DNA of 39,011 bases from Clostridia bacterium (lineage in GTDB: Bacteria > Bacillota > Clostridia > TANB77 > CAG-508). Below the pieces are notes generated by a model, which was given only the letters and a program-made list of their open reading frames with translations, was not told the DNA's origin and made no database searches. Where the stretch lies: contig JAFUWA010000018.1 of assembly GCA_017477355.1 (NCBI GenBank), positions 1 to 39,011 on the forward strand, in the 5' to 3' direction. Below, piece after piece: positions 1-8,564 of this stretch. Each line of letters begins with the position of its first letter. Within the stretch, counting starts at the first letter, position 1. The position numbers and the translations under genes were made by a program.

Positions 1-537
1 GAAAGTAATGTTGAAATAGATATTTTTCAAGGCCTTCCAAAAGTAGATAAAATGGAATTAATTATTCAAAAAGGAACAGAGCTTGGCGTGAACTCTTTTA
101 TACCAGTCGTTTTTAAAAGAAGTGTAGTTAAAATTGATGAAAAAGACAAAGAAAAGAAAATGACTAGATGGCAGAAAATTGCTGAGGTAGCAGCAAAACA
201 GAGTGGCCGTGATAAGATTCCTTTGATAAAAAATATAGAAAATGTAAAAAATATCTGTCAATCTTTTGAAAATTATGATATAGTGCTAGTAGCATATGAA
301 GCTGAAAATCAAAATGGATTAAAAGAAGCTTTACAATCTTTACATGGGAAAGATGAAGTGAAAATTGCAGTTGTAATTGGTCCTGAAGGTGGAATTGAAG
401 AACAAGAAATAGCATCTTTTAAAGAAGCGGGAGCAAAAATTGTAACATTAGGAAAAAGAATTTTAAGAACAGAAACAGTGTGTTTAGCAATCACTGCAAT
501 TATAAATTATGAATTAGAAAGTACAGAGGATAAATAA
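1..537 (+). CDS. rsmE: RsmE, 16S rRNA m3U1498 methyltransferase (5' end cut by window)
   Basis: The frame is open from base 1, so the N-terminal PUA-like part lies outside the window and about 178 residues remain. What is visible is the SPOUT methyltransferase core: the MELIIQKGTELGV region, the GPEGG motif, and the C-terminal LGKRILRTETVCL segment that forms the SAM-binding knot. The family methylates N3 of U1498 in 16S rRNA in the assembled 30S subunit. The stop is followed one base later by the next gene's ATG, so the two are probably co-transcribed. The family call is secure; only the start is missing. Confidence 0.95.
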   Translation, partial: ESNVEIDIFQGLPKVDKMELIIQKGTELGVNSFIPVVFKRSVVKIDEKDKEKKMTRWQKIAEVAAKQSGRDKIPLIKNIENVKNICQSFENYDIVLVAYEAENQNGLKEALQSLHGKDEVKIAVVIGPEGGIEEQEIASFKEAGAKIVTLGKRILRTETVCLAITAIINYELESTEDK

Positions 538-538
538 G

Positions 539-1156
539 ATGGGAAATGAGAATCAAAAAAATCTTCCAGATGTAATTGAAAATAGAAAAATGCTTCCTGT
601 TGAAGTAAAGAAAAATATTATGAATCACATTTTTTTCAATTGTCTTATATTTATAGCAATGTTAGCAATTACCTTAATTATCAATGTTTCTTTTGATAAA
701 TTATATATGAAAGACTTTGATCGCTATATGGACATGATTGAAATCGTTTGTGCTATGATTGCAATTGGAATTTTAGAAACAGCTTACCAAAAAGATTCAG
801 GAATAATTGGAATTTATGGAATAGAGTTTTTAGTTTTTAGTATAGGAGCATTATTTGTTCCATATATGTATATTTCAAAGTCTAATCTTGGATTTATGAA
901 AACTGTAATTACAGGATTTGCAATTTATTATGTGATTAAATCATTTATAACATTTTTCCATATGAGACACAGTTATTTGAAAGAAAATATGAGTGATATT
1001 AAAGAATTGGTAAAAGAGGACAAAGAAGGATATCTTGATGAACAAAGTACTAAAACATTAAAATTGCAAAAAGCTGAAAATGAAATGCGCAAAAGAGCTA
1101 GACAAGAAAAAATAAAGAAAATGAAAGAGAAAAAAGAGGAGAAGAAAAATGATTAG
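539..1156 (+). CDS. Hypothetical multi-pass membrane protein with basic charged tail
   Basis: I do not recognise a named family. The 205-residue product has about four hydrophobic segments (roughly residues 30-50, 65-80, 90-112 and 120-140). It ends in a tail of about 60 residues very rich in Lys, Glu and Arg, with the pattern of an alpha-helical cytoplasmic extension. The gene sits between rsmE and yicC. Its last bases overlap the start of yicC by 8 nt, so translation is probably coupled. No catalytic motif is visible, so function is unknown. Confidence 0.75.
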   Translation: MGNENQKNLPDVIENRKMLPVEVKKNIMNHIFFNCLIFIAMLAITLIINVSFDKLYMKDFDRYMDMIEIVCAMIAIGILETAYQKDSGIIGIYGIEFLVFSIGALFVPYMYISKSNLGFMKTVITGFAIYYVIKSFITFFHMRHSYLKENMSDIKELVKEDKEGYLDEQSTKTLKLQKAENEMRKRARQEKIKKMKEKKEEKKND

Positions 1157-2024
1157 AAGTATGACCGGCTTTGGCCGTGGAAAATACGAAAATGAAGGTA
1201 GAGAGTATTTAGTAGAAATTAAATCAATCAATCATAAATATTGTGATATTGGAATTCGTTTACCTCGTTCTTTAAATGGAATTGAATATAAAATTAGACA
1301 AGAAGTTGCTAACAAAATTTCTAGAGGGAAAATTGACGTATATATTGAGTTTAGAGACAATTCAGCTGATGAAAGCTCTATTAGCTTTAATAAAGAATTA
1401 GCAAAGGTCTATATTAAAGATTTAAAAGAATTAGGAGAAGAAACAGGAATTGATCATCATTTTAATGTCATTGATATTGCAAAAATGCCAGATGTTCTAA
1501 AAAGAGATGATGAAAATGATGAAGATTTAATCTTTAAAGAAGTAAGTATAGCACTATCAGAAGCAATTGATAAATTCTTAGAGATGAGAAATTTTGAAGG
1601 AAATAAATTAAAAGAAGATATTGAAAAGAGATTAGATGTATTAGAAGCTAAAATTTCTGAAATTACTCAAAAATCTGCTGGACTTGTTGATGAATATATA
1701 GTAAAATTAGAAGAAAGAATTAAAGAAATGCTAAGAACTGATGTGGTTGACGAAGCTCGTTTAGCGCAAGAGGTTGTTATCTATTCTGATAAAGTTTCTG
1801 TAGAAGAGGAATTAACTAGATTAAAGAGCCATGTAAGTCAATTTAGAAAATTATTACAGGAATCTTCTCCAATTGGAAAGAAATTAGATTTCTTAACACA
1901 AGAGATTAATAGAGAAACAAATACAATTGGCTCTAAAACAAGTAGTTTAGAAGTAACCAACTTAGTTGTTGATTTGAAAACAGAAATCGAAAATATTAGA
2001 GAACAAATTCAAAATATTGAATAA
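1149..2024 (+). CDS. yicC: YicC/YloC-family endoribonuclease
   Basis: The 291-residue product starts with the family signature [11 protein letters not shown]. It has the usual N-terminal YicC domain (about residues 1-155, including [12 protein letters not shown]) and the C-terminal DUF1732 domain (about 205-291, including the stretch around [12 protein letters not shown] and TNTIGSK). Length is normal for the family. YicC-type proteins are reported to be RNases that act on small RNAs and mRNAs. The position directly upstream of remA and gmk is the standard Firmicutes order. The start overlaps the previous gene; the ATG is preceded by a purine-rich AGGAGAAG. Confidence 0.95.
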   Translation: MIRSMTGFGRGKYENEGREYLVEIKSINHKYCDIGIRLPRSLNGIEYKIRQEVANKISRGKIDVYIEFRDNSADESSISFNKELAKVYIKDLKELGEETGIDHHFNVIDIAKMPDVLKRDDENDEDLIFKEVSIALSEAIDKFLEMRNFEGNKLKEDIEKRLDVLEAKISEITQKSAGLVDEYIVKLEERIKEMLRTDVVDEARLAQEVVIYSDKVSVEEELTRLKSHVSQFRKLLQESSPIGKKLDFLTQEINRETNTIGSKTSSLEVTNLVVDLKTEIENIREQIQNIE

Positions 2025-2038
2025 AGGAGATTGATAAT

Positions 2039-2302
2039 ATGCAATTAGTAAATATAGGTTTTGGAAATATGGTATCTCAGGAAAGAATTATTTCAATTAT
2101 TAGTCCTGAATCAGCTCCAATCAAAAGAATGATTCAAGATGCTAGAGATTCTAAAACAGCAATTGATGCAACTTATGGAAGAAGAACTAGATCTGTTATT
2201 ATAATGGATTCTGGTCACATTATTCTTTCTGCAGTTCAACCAGAAACAATTGCCAACAGAGCAGATATGTCTCAAGAAGAACAAGAGGAGGAAGAAAAAT
2301 AA
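2039..2302 (+). CDS. remA: RemA-like regulator (DUF370)
   Basis: This is an 87-residue DUF370 protein with the family features NIGFGNMV at the N-terminus, the central [39 protein letters not shown] region, and a short acidic tail. In Bacillus, RemA is a DNA-binding activator of matrix and osmoprotection genes. A clear AAAGGAG site lies upstream. The stop overlaps the gmk start by one base (TAATG), which implies translational coupling. The yicC-remA-gmk order is conserved in Firmicutes. The regulatory targets in this organism cannot be read from the sequence. Confidence 0.93.
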   Translation: MQLVNIGFGNMVSQERIISIISPESAPIKRMIQDARDSKTAIDATYGRRTRSVIIMDSGHIILSAVQPETIANRADMSQEEQEEEEK

Positions 2303-2883
2303 TGTTAGTAATATTATCTGGAGTAGCAGGCGCAGGAAAAGATACAATTATTAAAGAACTAACAAAGAGAGATACAAGTATTTCTACAGTTCCTGCTTAT
2401 ACGACAAGAGCTCCTAGAGCAGATGATATCCCTGGAGTTTCTTATAATTTTGTTTCAAAAGAGGAATTTCTACAATTAATTGAAAATGGAGATATCTATG
2501 AATACGATATTCATCACAATCATTATTATGGCACTTCTAAGAAATTAATCAATGAAAAAGCTAGAGATGGAATCGTCATTAAAGATATAGATGTTAACGG
2601 AACTGAAAAACTAAAAGGTTTATTAAAAGATATGGGAATTAAAGTAGTTACCATCTTTTTAAGAGTTCCAAAAGAAGAATTACAAAGAAGATTAGAAAAT
2701 AGAATTGATCAATTATCACATGAAGAGATTACATTAAGATTGAATCGTTTTGATTATGAAGAATCAAAGATGAGTATTTATGATTATGTAATGAAAAATG
2801 ATGATTTAGAGAAAGCTTTAGATATTATTCAAACTATCATAAAACAAGAACATAGAGAAGAGATAGAAGAAAAAAATAAATAA
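2302..2883 (+). CDS. gmk: Guanylate kinase
   Basis: The 193-residue protein carries a P-loop read as SGVAGAGKDT, a variant of the usual SGPSGVGKGT, followed by TTRAPR and GVSYNFVSKEEF, the GMP-binding region. It also has YYGTSK and the DIDVNG segment matching the family's D-x-D-xxG. The enzyme phosphorylates GMP to GDP with ATP. It is coupled to remA by a one-base overlap. In most Firmicutes rpoZ and coaBC follow gmk; here the next gene is priA, so these two are absent from this locus. The unusual P-loop suggests a diverged member, but the overall fold signature is retained. Confidence 0.9.
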   Translation: MLVILSGVAGAGKDTIIKELTKRDTSISTVPAYTTRAPRADDIPGVSYNFVSKEEFLQLIENGDIYEYDIHHNHYYGTSKKLINEKARDGIVIKDIDVNGTEKLKGLLKDMGIKVVTIFLRVPKEELQRRLENRIDQLSHEEITLRLNRFDYEESKMSIYDYVMKNDDLEKALDIIQTIIKQEHREEIEEKNK

Positions 2884-2886
2884 TTT

Positions 2887-2922
2887 AGGGGAGAGAGTTC
2901 AAACATATTTTAACCCTCTCCT
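2887..2922 (+). terminator. Weak hairpin after gmk
   Basis: An inverted repeat with AGGGGAGAGAGTT on the left (2887-2899) and AACCCTCTCCT on the right (2912-2922) forms about ten base pairs with one mismatch. It sits just after the gmk stop. No strong T-run follows, so it may attenuate rather than terminate transcription into priA. Confidence 0.4.
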
Positions 2923-2954
2923 TTAAAATACTTTATATTTTTTAAGGAGAACTG

Positions 2955-5190
2955 ATGTACGCAGAAATTATTTTGAACAATAATGCGAAAGCTCTTAATA
3001 AAATATTTGATTATGAAATACCACAAGAACTAGAAGAAAACATTCATGTAGGTAGTAGAGTTTTTGTGCCTTTTGGACGTTCTAAAACATTAGAGGATGG
3101 ATTTGTTTTAGGAATTAAAGAGACTTCTGAATATGCCAATAAGCAGATTTCTTCTTGTGAAGGGGATTTCATGAGTAAGGAAAGAATTGAACTTGCTAAA
3201 CTTATGTCTCAAAAATATTTTTGTAATATCTCAGAATGTATTAAATTAATGTTGCCACCAGGTACGGCTTCTAAAGAGTTAGATAATAGAATCAAGGAAA
3301 AAACTGGGAATTTTGTTTATTTAGCAAAAGAACAGGATGAAATGGAAGTTTTAATTGCAGAAAAGGTAATTAAAAGTGAGAAGCATATTCGAATCTTAAG
3401 ATTTTTATATGAAAATTCTGGAATTTATATTACAGATTTAATTACTCTTACAGACAGTTCTCATGCGATATTAAAGACTTTAGAAAAGCATGGATATATC
3501 GAGTTTAGACAAGAAAGAATGGCTAGAAATCCTTTTATTAATAAAAATATAAAAAGAGATAAAGCAAAAGTATTAACAGAGGAGCAACAAATTTGTTTTA
3601 ATGGAATAAAATATAGTATTGAACATCAGGAATTTTCGAATAATTTGATATATGGTATTACTGGTTCTGGGAAGACAGAAATTTATTTAAGATTGATTGA
3701 AGAGGTTGTAAGTAAAGGAAGGACAGCAATTGTTCTAGTTCCCGAAATCTCTTTAACGCCACAAATGGTAGATCGATTTTTGGCTCGTTTTGGAGAAGAA
3801 AAAATAGCAGTTTTGCATAGCAAGTTATCTAATGGAGAAAGATTTGACGAATGGAGTAAAATCGAATCAAGAGATGCGAAAATTGTAATTGGAGCTAGAT
3901 CTGCGATTTTTGCACCAGTTCAGAATTTAGGAATTATCATTATTGATGAGGAACATGATATGTCTTATAAATCAGATAAGACACCAATGTATCATGCCAA
4001 AGATTTAGCCAAGTATTTGGCGAGTCAAAATCATTGTCCATTAGTATTAGGAAGTGCTACACCAGATGTAACAACATTTTATCAGATTCAAAAGGAAGAG
4101 AAAGAGAATCATTTATATATTTTAAGAAATAGAGCAAATAAAGCAAGTCTTCCAGAAGTGGAAATTATTGATTTAAGACAAGAATTGGCTTCTCGGCAAT
4201 CGATCAATGCTAAGTAATAGGCTAAAAGATGAGATAGAAGAAAATTTGAAAAAGAAAAAGCAAACCATTTTGTTTTTGAATAGAAGAGGATATTCAAGTT
4301 TTGTAATTTGTAGAGATTGTGGATATACAGCCAAATGCAAAAACTGCAATATTACACTTACTTATCATAAGTTTGAGAATAAATTAAAATGTCATTACTG
4401 TGGATTTGAAATGAGTAATCTGCAATTTTGTCCAGAATGTAATAGCAAAAATATTAAGTATTTTGGAACTGGTACACAAAAACTAGAAGATGAAGTGCAT
4501 AAGATGTTTCCAAATTGTTCGACTATTCGAATGGATATTGATACAGTGACTGCTAAGAATTCACATGAAACGATACTAAATCAATTTAAAAATGAGAACA
4601 TTGATATATTGATAGGGACTCAAATGGTAGTAAAAGGTCACCATTTTCCAAATGTAACTTTAGTTGGAGTCATTAGTGCAGATAGTAGCCTTAATATTGA
4701 AGATTATCGTGCGACAGAAAGAACATTTCAAACTTTAGTTCAAGTAGCAGGACGTGCAGGTCGTGAAAAAGAAAAGGGAAGAGTTATCATTCAAACTTAT
4801 AATCCAGACAGCTATGCAGTTTTGGATAGCAAAGAGCAAAATTATGATAAATTCTATGATACAGAAATTGGATTGCGAAAAGTCTTGAAATATCCGCCAT
4901 TTTGCGATATAATATTAATCAAGTTTGCAGGAACGGACTTAGATGAAATTGTAAAATATTCTAATATTTTCTATCGAAATTTACAAAAATATATCAATGG
5001 AAGCAATGGAATGGTATTTAAACCGGTTCCAGCTCCGATAGATAAGATAAAAAATAAGTTTAGATGGAGAATTATTATAAAAGGAAAAGTGAATTCTAGT
5101 ATGTTAAAAGCTATTAATATGTCTTTTCAAGGTACTGAAAATGCAAAAAAAACATCAATAACAGTTGATATTAATCCTAATAATACATAG
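2955..5190 (+). CDS. priA: PriA, primosomal replication-restart helicase (read through a +1 shift at CGG)
   Basis: Read as one protein of about 744 residues, the usual length. The first part holds the N-terminal PriA domain and the helicase core with GITGSGKTE (Walker A), VPEISLTPQM, and the DEEH motif. The second part holds NRRGYSSF and eight zinc-binding cysteines (CRDCGY, CKNC, CHYCG, CPEC), then the QMVVKGHHFPNVTLVG and QVAGRAGR motifs. The two parts lie in different frames, joined at the in-frame CGG at 4194-4196. Skipping the C gives LAS-GNRSMLS, matching the conserved GNRSM segment before the helicase C-terminal domain. Zero-frame reading would end seven codons later. The rest is intact and the gene sits in the standard gmk-priA-def-fmt order, so decay is unlikely. 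Confidence 0.93.
4194..4196 (+). other. In-frame CGG, +1 frameshift site in priA
   Basis: Codons before are GCT TCT. CGG is followed by CAA TCG in frame 0 and soon a stop. Skipping C gives GGC AAT CGA, i.e. Gly-Asn-Arg, the conserved PriA GNRS segment. The shift is +1. Confidence 0.9.
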
Positions 5191-5216
5191 AGAAATAGAA
5201 ATAGGAGGAAATTGAA

Positions 5217-5726
5217 ATGGCTATTAGGAATCTTAGATATGATAATGATGAGATTTTGAGAAAACGTTCAAGAGAGGTTGAAGTAATTGACGATAAAATC
5301 AAAGAACTTGCTTTAGATATGATGGACACCATGCACAAATATGATGGAGTTGGATTAGCTGCTCCTCAAGTTGGTATTTTAAAAAGAGTCATTGTAATTG
5401 ATTTATATGAAGAAGGAATGCAATTTATCTTAATTAACCCAGTAATTGTAAAAACAAAAGGGGAACAAATTTGTGATGAAGGCTGCTTGAGTTTTCCAAA
5501 CCAATTTGGAAAAGTGAGAAGACCAAAAGAAATTGAAGTTGTAGCTTTGGATTTAGAAGGAAAACAAGTTAGAATTAAAGGAAAAGATTTATTAGCACAA
5601 GCTTTAGCACATGAGATAGATCATCTAGATGGAAAACTATTTGTAGATGTTGTAGAACCTGGAACACTGGAAACTGTAACTCCAGAAACTCAAGATAAGA
5701 AAAAAAGTAAATCAAAAAATAAATAA
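5217..5726 (+). CDS. def: Peptide deformylase
   Basis: The 169-residue enzyme removes the N-formyl group from nascent proteins. All three family motifs are present: GVGLAAPQVG (about residues 44-53), EGCLSFP with the metal-binding Cys (about 87-93), and HEIDHLDG with the two His ligands and catalytic Glu (about 130-137). The C-terminus is a short lysine-rich tail. An AGGAGG site precedes the ATG. The def-fmt pairing is classical, because Fmt adds the formyl group that Def removes. Confidence 0.97.
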   Translation: MAIRNLRYDNDEILRKRSREVEVIDDKIKELALDMMDTMHKYDGVGLAAPQVGILKRVIVIDLYEEGMQFILINPVIVKTKGEQICDEGCLSFPNQFGKVRRPKEIEVVALDLEGKQVRIKGKDLLAQALAHEIDHLDGKLFVDVVEPGTLETVTPETQDKKKSKSKNK

Positions 5727-5728
5727 CT

Positions 5729-5752
5729 ATGAGAATCCTATTGGATCCTCAT
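5729..5752 (+). other. Small hairpin between def and fmt
   Basis: ATGAG-A-ATCC and GGAT-C-CTCAT can form nine pairs with one mismatch and a four-base loop. It stands directly upstream of the fmt ribosome site (AAAGGAG). It could tune fmt translation or stabilise mRNA ends; no T-run follows. Confidence 0.35.
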
Positions 5753-5768
5753 AAAGGAGATTTTAAAT

Positions 5769-6747
5769 ATGAGAATTCTTTTTGTAGGAACACCTGATTT
5801 TGCAGTTGTTTCTTTAAAGGCATTATATGAAAGTGGAAAACATGAGATTGTGGGCGTAATGACTGCACAAGATAAGCCAAAGGGCAGAGGAATGCAAATG
5901 GCAGAGTCTGATGTCAAGAGATTTGCGGTAGAGCATGGTATCAGAGTGTTTCAACCTGAAAAAGTACGTAAAAATCCGGAGTTAATTGAAGAATTAAAAG
6001 ATTTAAAAGCTGATATTGCATGTGTAGTAGTATATGGTCAAATTCTTCCAAAGGCTTTTTTGGAAATATTTCCAAATGGATGTATTAATGTTCATCCATC
6101 ACTTTTGCCAAAATATAGAGGAGCAGCTCCAATCCAATGGGCAATTATTAATGGAGATAAAGAGACTGGAGTTTGCACTATGTACCTAGATGTTGGAATG
6201 GATGATGGAGATGTTATTGAAAAAGAAGTAGTTTCAATTGGAGAAGAAGAAACTGCTGGAGAACTTTGGGATAGATTAGCTGATATTGGATCAAAATTAT
6301 TAGTAAAAACAGTAAATGATATTTCTAATGGAATAATTCATAGAACAGTACAAGAAGGAGAAGTTGTGATTGCTCCTAAGATTGAAAAAGAAATGTCTAA
6401 AATTGATTGGAATGAAAAAGATGCTATTCAAATAAAAAATTTAATGAGAGGATTAACGCCTGGATTTGGTATTTATTCTGAGTTAAATGGGAAAAAGATA
6501 AAGTTTTGGAAATTACAAATATTAACAGAAAGAGAATTTTTGAATGAGACTGGAACAGAAGAGTCTACCCATCTAGAAGCTGGAACAGTTTTGCTAGCAA
6601 GCGAGAAAAAAGGTTTGTTTATCCAAACAAAGCAAGGAATTTTGTCTGTTCTAGAAATTCAAGGAGAAAATGCAAAAAGGATGCCAATTTCAGATTTCTT
6701 GAGAGGGAATTCAATTTCAGTTCGGAAGTCGTTTTAAAAATTATTAA
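5769..6747 (+). CDS. fmt: Methionyl-tRNA formyltransferase (C-terminus reached by +1 shift at CGG)
   Basis: The product formylates initiator Met-tRNA using 10-formyl-THF. Visible are the N-terminal RILFVGTPDFAV, the catalytic region NVHPSLLPKYRGAAPIQWAI with the conserved Asn and His, and the C-terminal domain starting near KIDWNEKDA. Frame 0 would end six bases into the usual C-terminal strand (SVRKSF). Skipping the C of the in-frame CGG at 6723-6725 gives RGNSISVGSRFKNY, about 325 residues, and restores the Gly normally found in the last strand of Fmt. The enzyme would work in either version, so this site alone is weak evidence, but it obeys the same rule as the other eleven. Confidence 0.95.
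6723..6725 (+). other. In-frame CGG, +1 frameshift site in fmt
   Basis: The preceding codon is GTT. Skipping C gives GGA AGT CGT TTT AAA AAT TAT and a TAA stop at 6745-6747. It changes only the last residues, restoring the family's C-terminal Val-Gly. Confidence 0.7.
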
Positions 6748-6753
6748 AAACTA

Positions 6754-6782
6754 TTGTAAAAAACACAATGAATTGGTACAAT
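6754..6782 (+). promoter_or_regulatory. Sigma-A promoter for the Asp23 operon
   Basis: TTGTAA (6754-6759), a 17-base spacer, and TACAAT (6777-6782). It lies just after fmt and 43 bases before the chosen Asp23 ATG, so the envelope-stress genes have their own start. Confidence 0.7.
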
Positions 6783-6824
6783 ATAAATGTAAAATTAGAA
6801 CTCATAATAAAAAGGAGTGTAGTT

Positions 6825-7313
6825 ATGGAAGAAAATAATGATAACAATCAAAACAATGAAAATGTTGAGAATGTAGAGAATGTTGAAAATAACAATATTC
6901 CATCTGAAGAACTTACAATTGTAGAAGAGAATTCAACTGAGGAAGAAGTTGAAACTGTGAACAATATTAAAATTGCTAATGATGCTGTTGCAATGTATGT
7001 TGGAATTGCAATTGCTGAAATTCCTGGTGTATATGGCATGAGTGGAGCACTTGCTGGGATTACAGAAGCAATTAGTGGTAAAAGAAATTACACAAAAGGT
7101 GTAAAAGTTGATGTTAATGAAAAAACAGTAAAAATAGATGTAAATATTATTGTAGAATATGGTGCTAGAATTCCAGATGTTGCATTTGAAATTCAAACAA
7201 AAGTCAAAAAATCAGTAGAAACAATGACAGGGTTAAAGGTATCAGAGGTAAATGTAAACGTTCAAGGGGTTCATGCTATTACGGAAAAAGATGAAGGAAA
7301 GGAAGAAGAATAA
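6825..7313 (+). CDS. Asp23/Gls24 family envelope stress protein
   Basis: The start is placed at ATG 6825, which has an AAAGGAG site and lies downstream of the predicted promoter -10 box; the longer upstream frame would begin inside the promoter. The 162-residue product has an acidic, Asn/Glu-rich N-terminal tail with three tandem Asn-Val-Glu units. An Asp23 domain follows from about residue 45 (IKIANDAVAMYVGIAIAEIPGV, then VKVDVNEKTVKIDVNIIVEYG and the C-terminal VNVNVQGV). Asp23 proteins sit at the membrane under the cell wall, anchored by AmaP. The next two genes encode that anchor system. Confidence 0.92.
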   Translation: MEENNDNNQNNENVENVENVENNNIPSEELTIVEENSTEEEVETVNNIKIANDAVAMYVGIAIAEIPGVYGMSGALAGITEAISGKRNYTKGVKVDVNEKTVKIDVNIIVEYGARIPDVAFEIQTKVKKSVETMTGLKVSEVNVNVQGVHAITEKDEGKEEE

Positions 7314-7314
7314 A

Positions 7315-7932
7315 ATGACTTTATTTCAAAAAATTGTATCAGTAACATTTGCAAGTATTGTATTATTTATTTCAGTAGTATCAATGCTTACACTTAGCGG
7401 AATATTAGCTCCAGATTTAGGGTCTAATATGATGGAAGATATTCTTGAGGGAGAATTTTGGTCAAAAGTATTTTTTGCAGTATTTGCAATTTTAGCAATA
7501 TTTGCTATTAAGGAAATTGCTTTTGGAGAAAAAGTATCTAGAGAAGGAAGAGAAGGTCTTATTCTAGAAAACGAAAGTGGAAAATTAATCATTTCTAAAG
7601 AAAGTTTGGAAAGCCTAGTAGCTGGAGTTGGAAAAGAGATAGATGGTGTTGATAGTATTTCTAGCAGAACATTTATTGATGATGAAAAGAATGTTGTTGT
7701 AGAGGCTAATATTGGAGTAGGAAGAGAAGTAGCTTTAAAAGATATTTCAGCAGAACTACAAAGAAAAGTAAAAGAGGCATTAAAACAAACAGCAGACTTA
7801 GAAGTAAAATATGTAAATATAAAAATAAAAAATATTTCTAATAAGAAATCAAAGAAAAATAATAATAATACTAATACTACCGAAAAAAATCCAGTTGAAG
7901 TAGAGAAAAAAGGAGTAGAAAATAATGAATGA
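7315..7932 (+). CDS. amaP: AmaP, Asp23 membrane anchor
   Basis: The start is chosen at ATG 7315, two bases after the Asp23 stop. The 205-residue product has two N-terminal membrane segments (about residues 5-30 and 48-66) and a cytoplasmic Asp23-like alpha/beta region (about 85-170 with NVVVEANIGVGREV and VKYVNIKIKNI). A Lys/Asn-rich linker closes it. This is the arrangement of AmaP, which tethers Asp23 to the membrane. The stop overlaps the next start by 8 bases. Confidence 0.85.
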   Translation: MTLFQKIVSVTFASIVLFISVVSMLTLSGILAPDLGSNMMEDILEGEFWSKVFFAVFAILAIFAIKEIAFGEKVSREGREGLILENESGKLIISKESLESLVAGVGKEIDGVDSISSRTFIDDEKNVVVEANIGVGREVALKDISAELQRKVKEALKQTADLEVKYVNIKIKNISNKKSKKNNNNTNTTEKNPVEVEKKGVENNE

Positions 7933-8137
7933 TTCTAATGATTTCAAAAAATTCTTGACTGATCACAGGGGTGCAATTATTGGTGGATTAATTGCGATTA
8001 TTATTGCATGTACAGGTCTAACGAAAATATTAGTTGGTTTTCTAATTGTGATTTTTGGAATGTGGCTTGGAAATTATGTACAAAAAAATAAAGAACAAGT
8101 AAAAGAAAAATTGAAAAATTTAATTGATAAATTTTAG
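7925..8137 (+). CDS. DUF2273 small membrane protein
   Basis: A 70-residue protein with the DUF2273 pattern: a short polar start, HRGAIIGGLIA, one or two hydrophobic helices (about residues 14-48) and a basic amphipathic tail. DUF2273 genes regularly accompany amaP and asp23, as here, and probably belong to the same membrane complex. Its start is inside the end of amaP. Confidence 0.88.
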   Translation: MNDSNDFKKFLTDHRGAIIGGLIAIIIACTGLTKILVGFLIVIFGMWLGNYVQKNKEQVKEKLKNLIDKF

Positions 8138-8145
8138 GAGGAAAT

Positions 8146-8562
8146 ATGCAAAGGTCAGCAATGAGAGAATTAGCTTTTAAGCTAGTTTATGGAATTGAAA
8201 TTCAAAAAGAAACAGATGAAGATTGTCTAAGTTTGTTTTTTGAGAACAATGACATTACTGAAGAAGAAGTACAAGATTATTTAAAAGAAATCAAAGAAGG
8301 AATAGAAGAACATCAAGATGAAATCAATGATTTAATTACTCGTAATTTAAAGAAGAATTGGAGTTTAAATAGAATTTCAAAAATAAATTTAAGTTTAATT
8401 AAAATCGCAATTTTCGAAATGCTATATTTAGAATTACCATATAAAATAGCAATCAATGAAGTTGTTGAGCTTGCTAAGAAATATGCAGATGACCAAGCTC
8501 CTATTTTTATTAATGGAATTTTGGCGAGTGTAGTAAAAGAAAAAGGATTAGAAGAGGAATAG
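8146..8562 (+). CDS. nusB: NusB transcription antitermination factor
   Basis: The 138-residue all-helical protein shows the NusB hallmarks: SAMRELAFKLVYGIEI near the start and, in the C-terminal half, NRISKINLSLIKIAIFEMLYLELPYKIAINEVVELAKKYA followed by FINGILASV. NusB binds boxA RNA with S10 in rRNA antitermination. The gene follows the Asp23 cluster and precedes xseA, a frequent clostridial order. An AGGAGG site lies just upstream. Confidence 0.95.
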   Translation: MQRSAMRELAFKLVYGIEIQKETDEDCLSLFFENNDITEEEVQDYLKEIKEGIEEHQDEINDLITRNLKKNWSLNRISKINLSLIKIAIFEMLYLELPYKIAINEVVELAKKYADDQAPIFINGILASVVKEKGLEEE

Positions 8563-8564
8563 AA

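Noticed and set aside
6768..6824. Upstream extension of the Asp23 gene
   Set aside because: It would begin inside the promoter, and the ATG at 6825 has the proper ribosome site.
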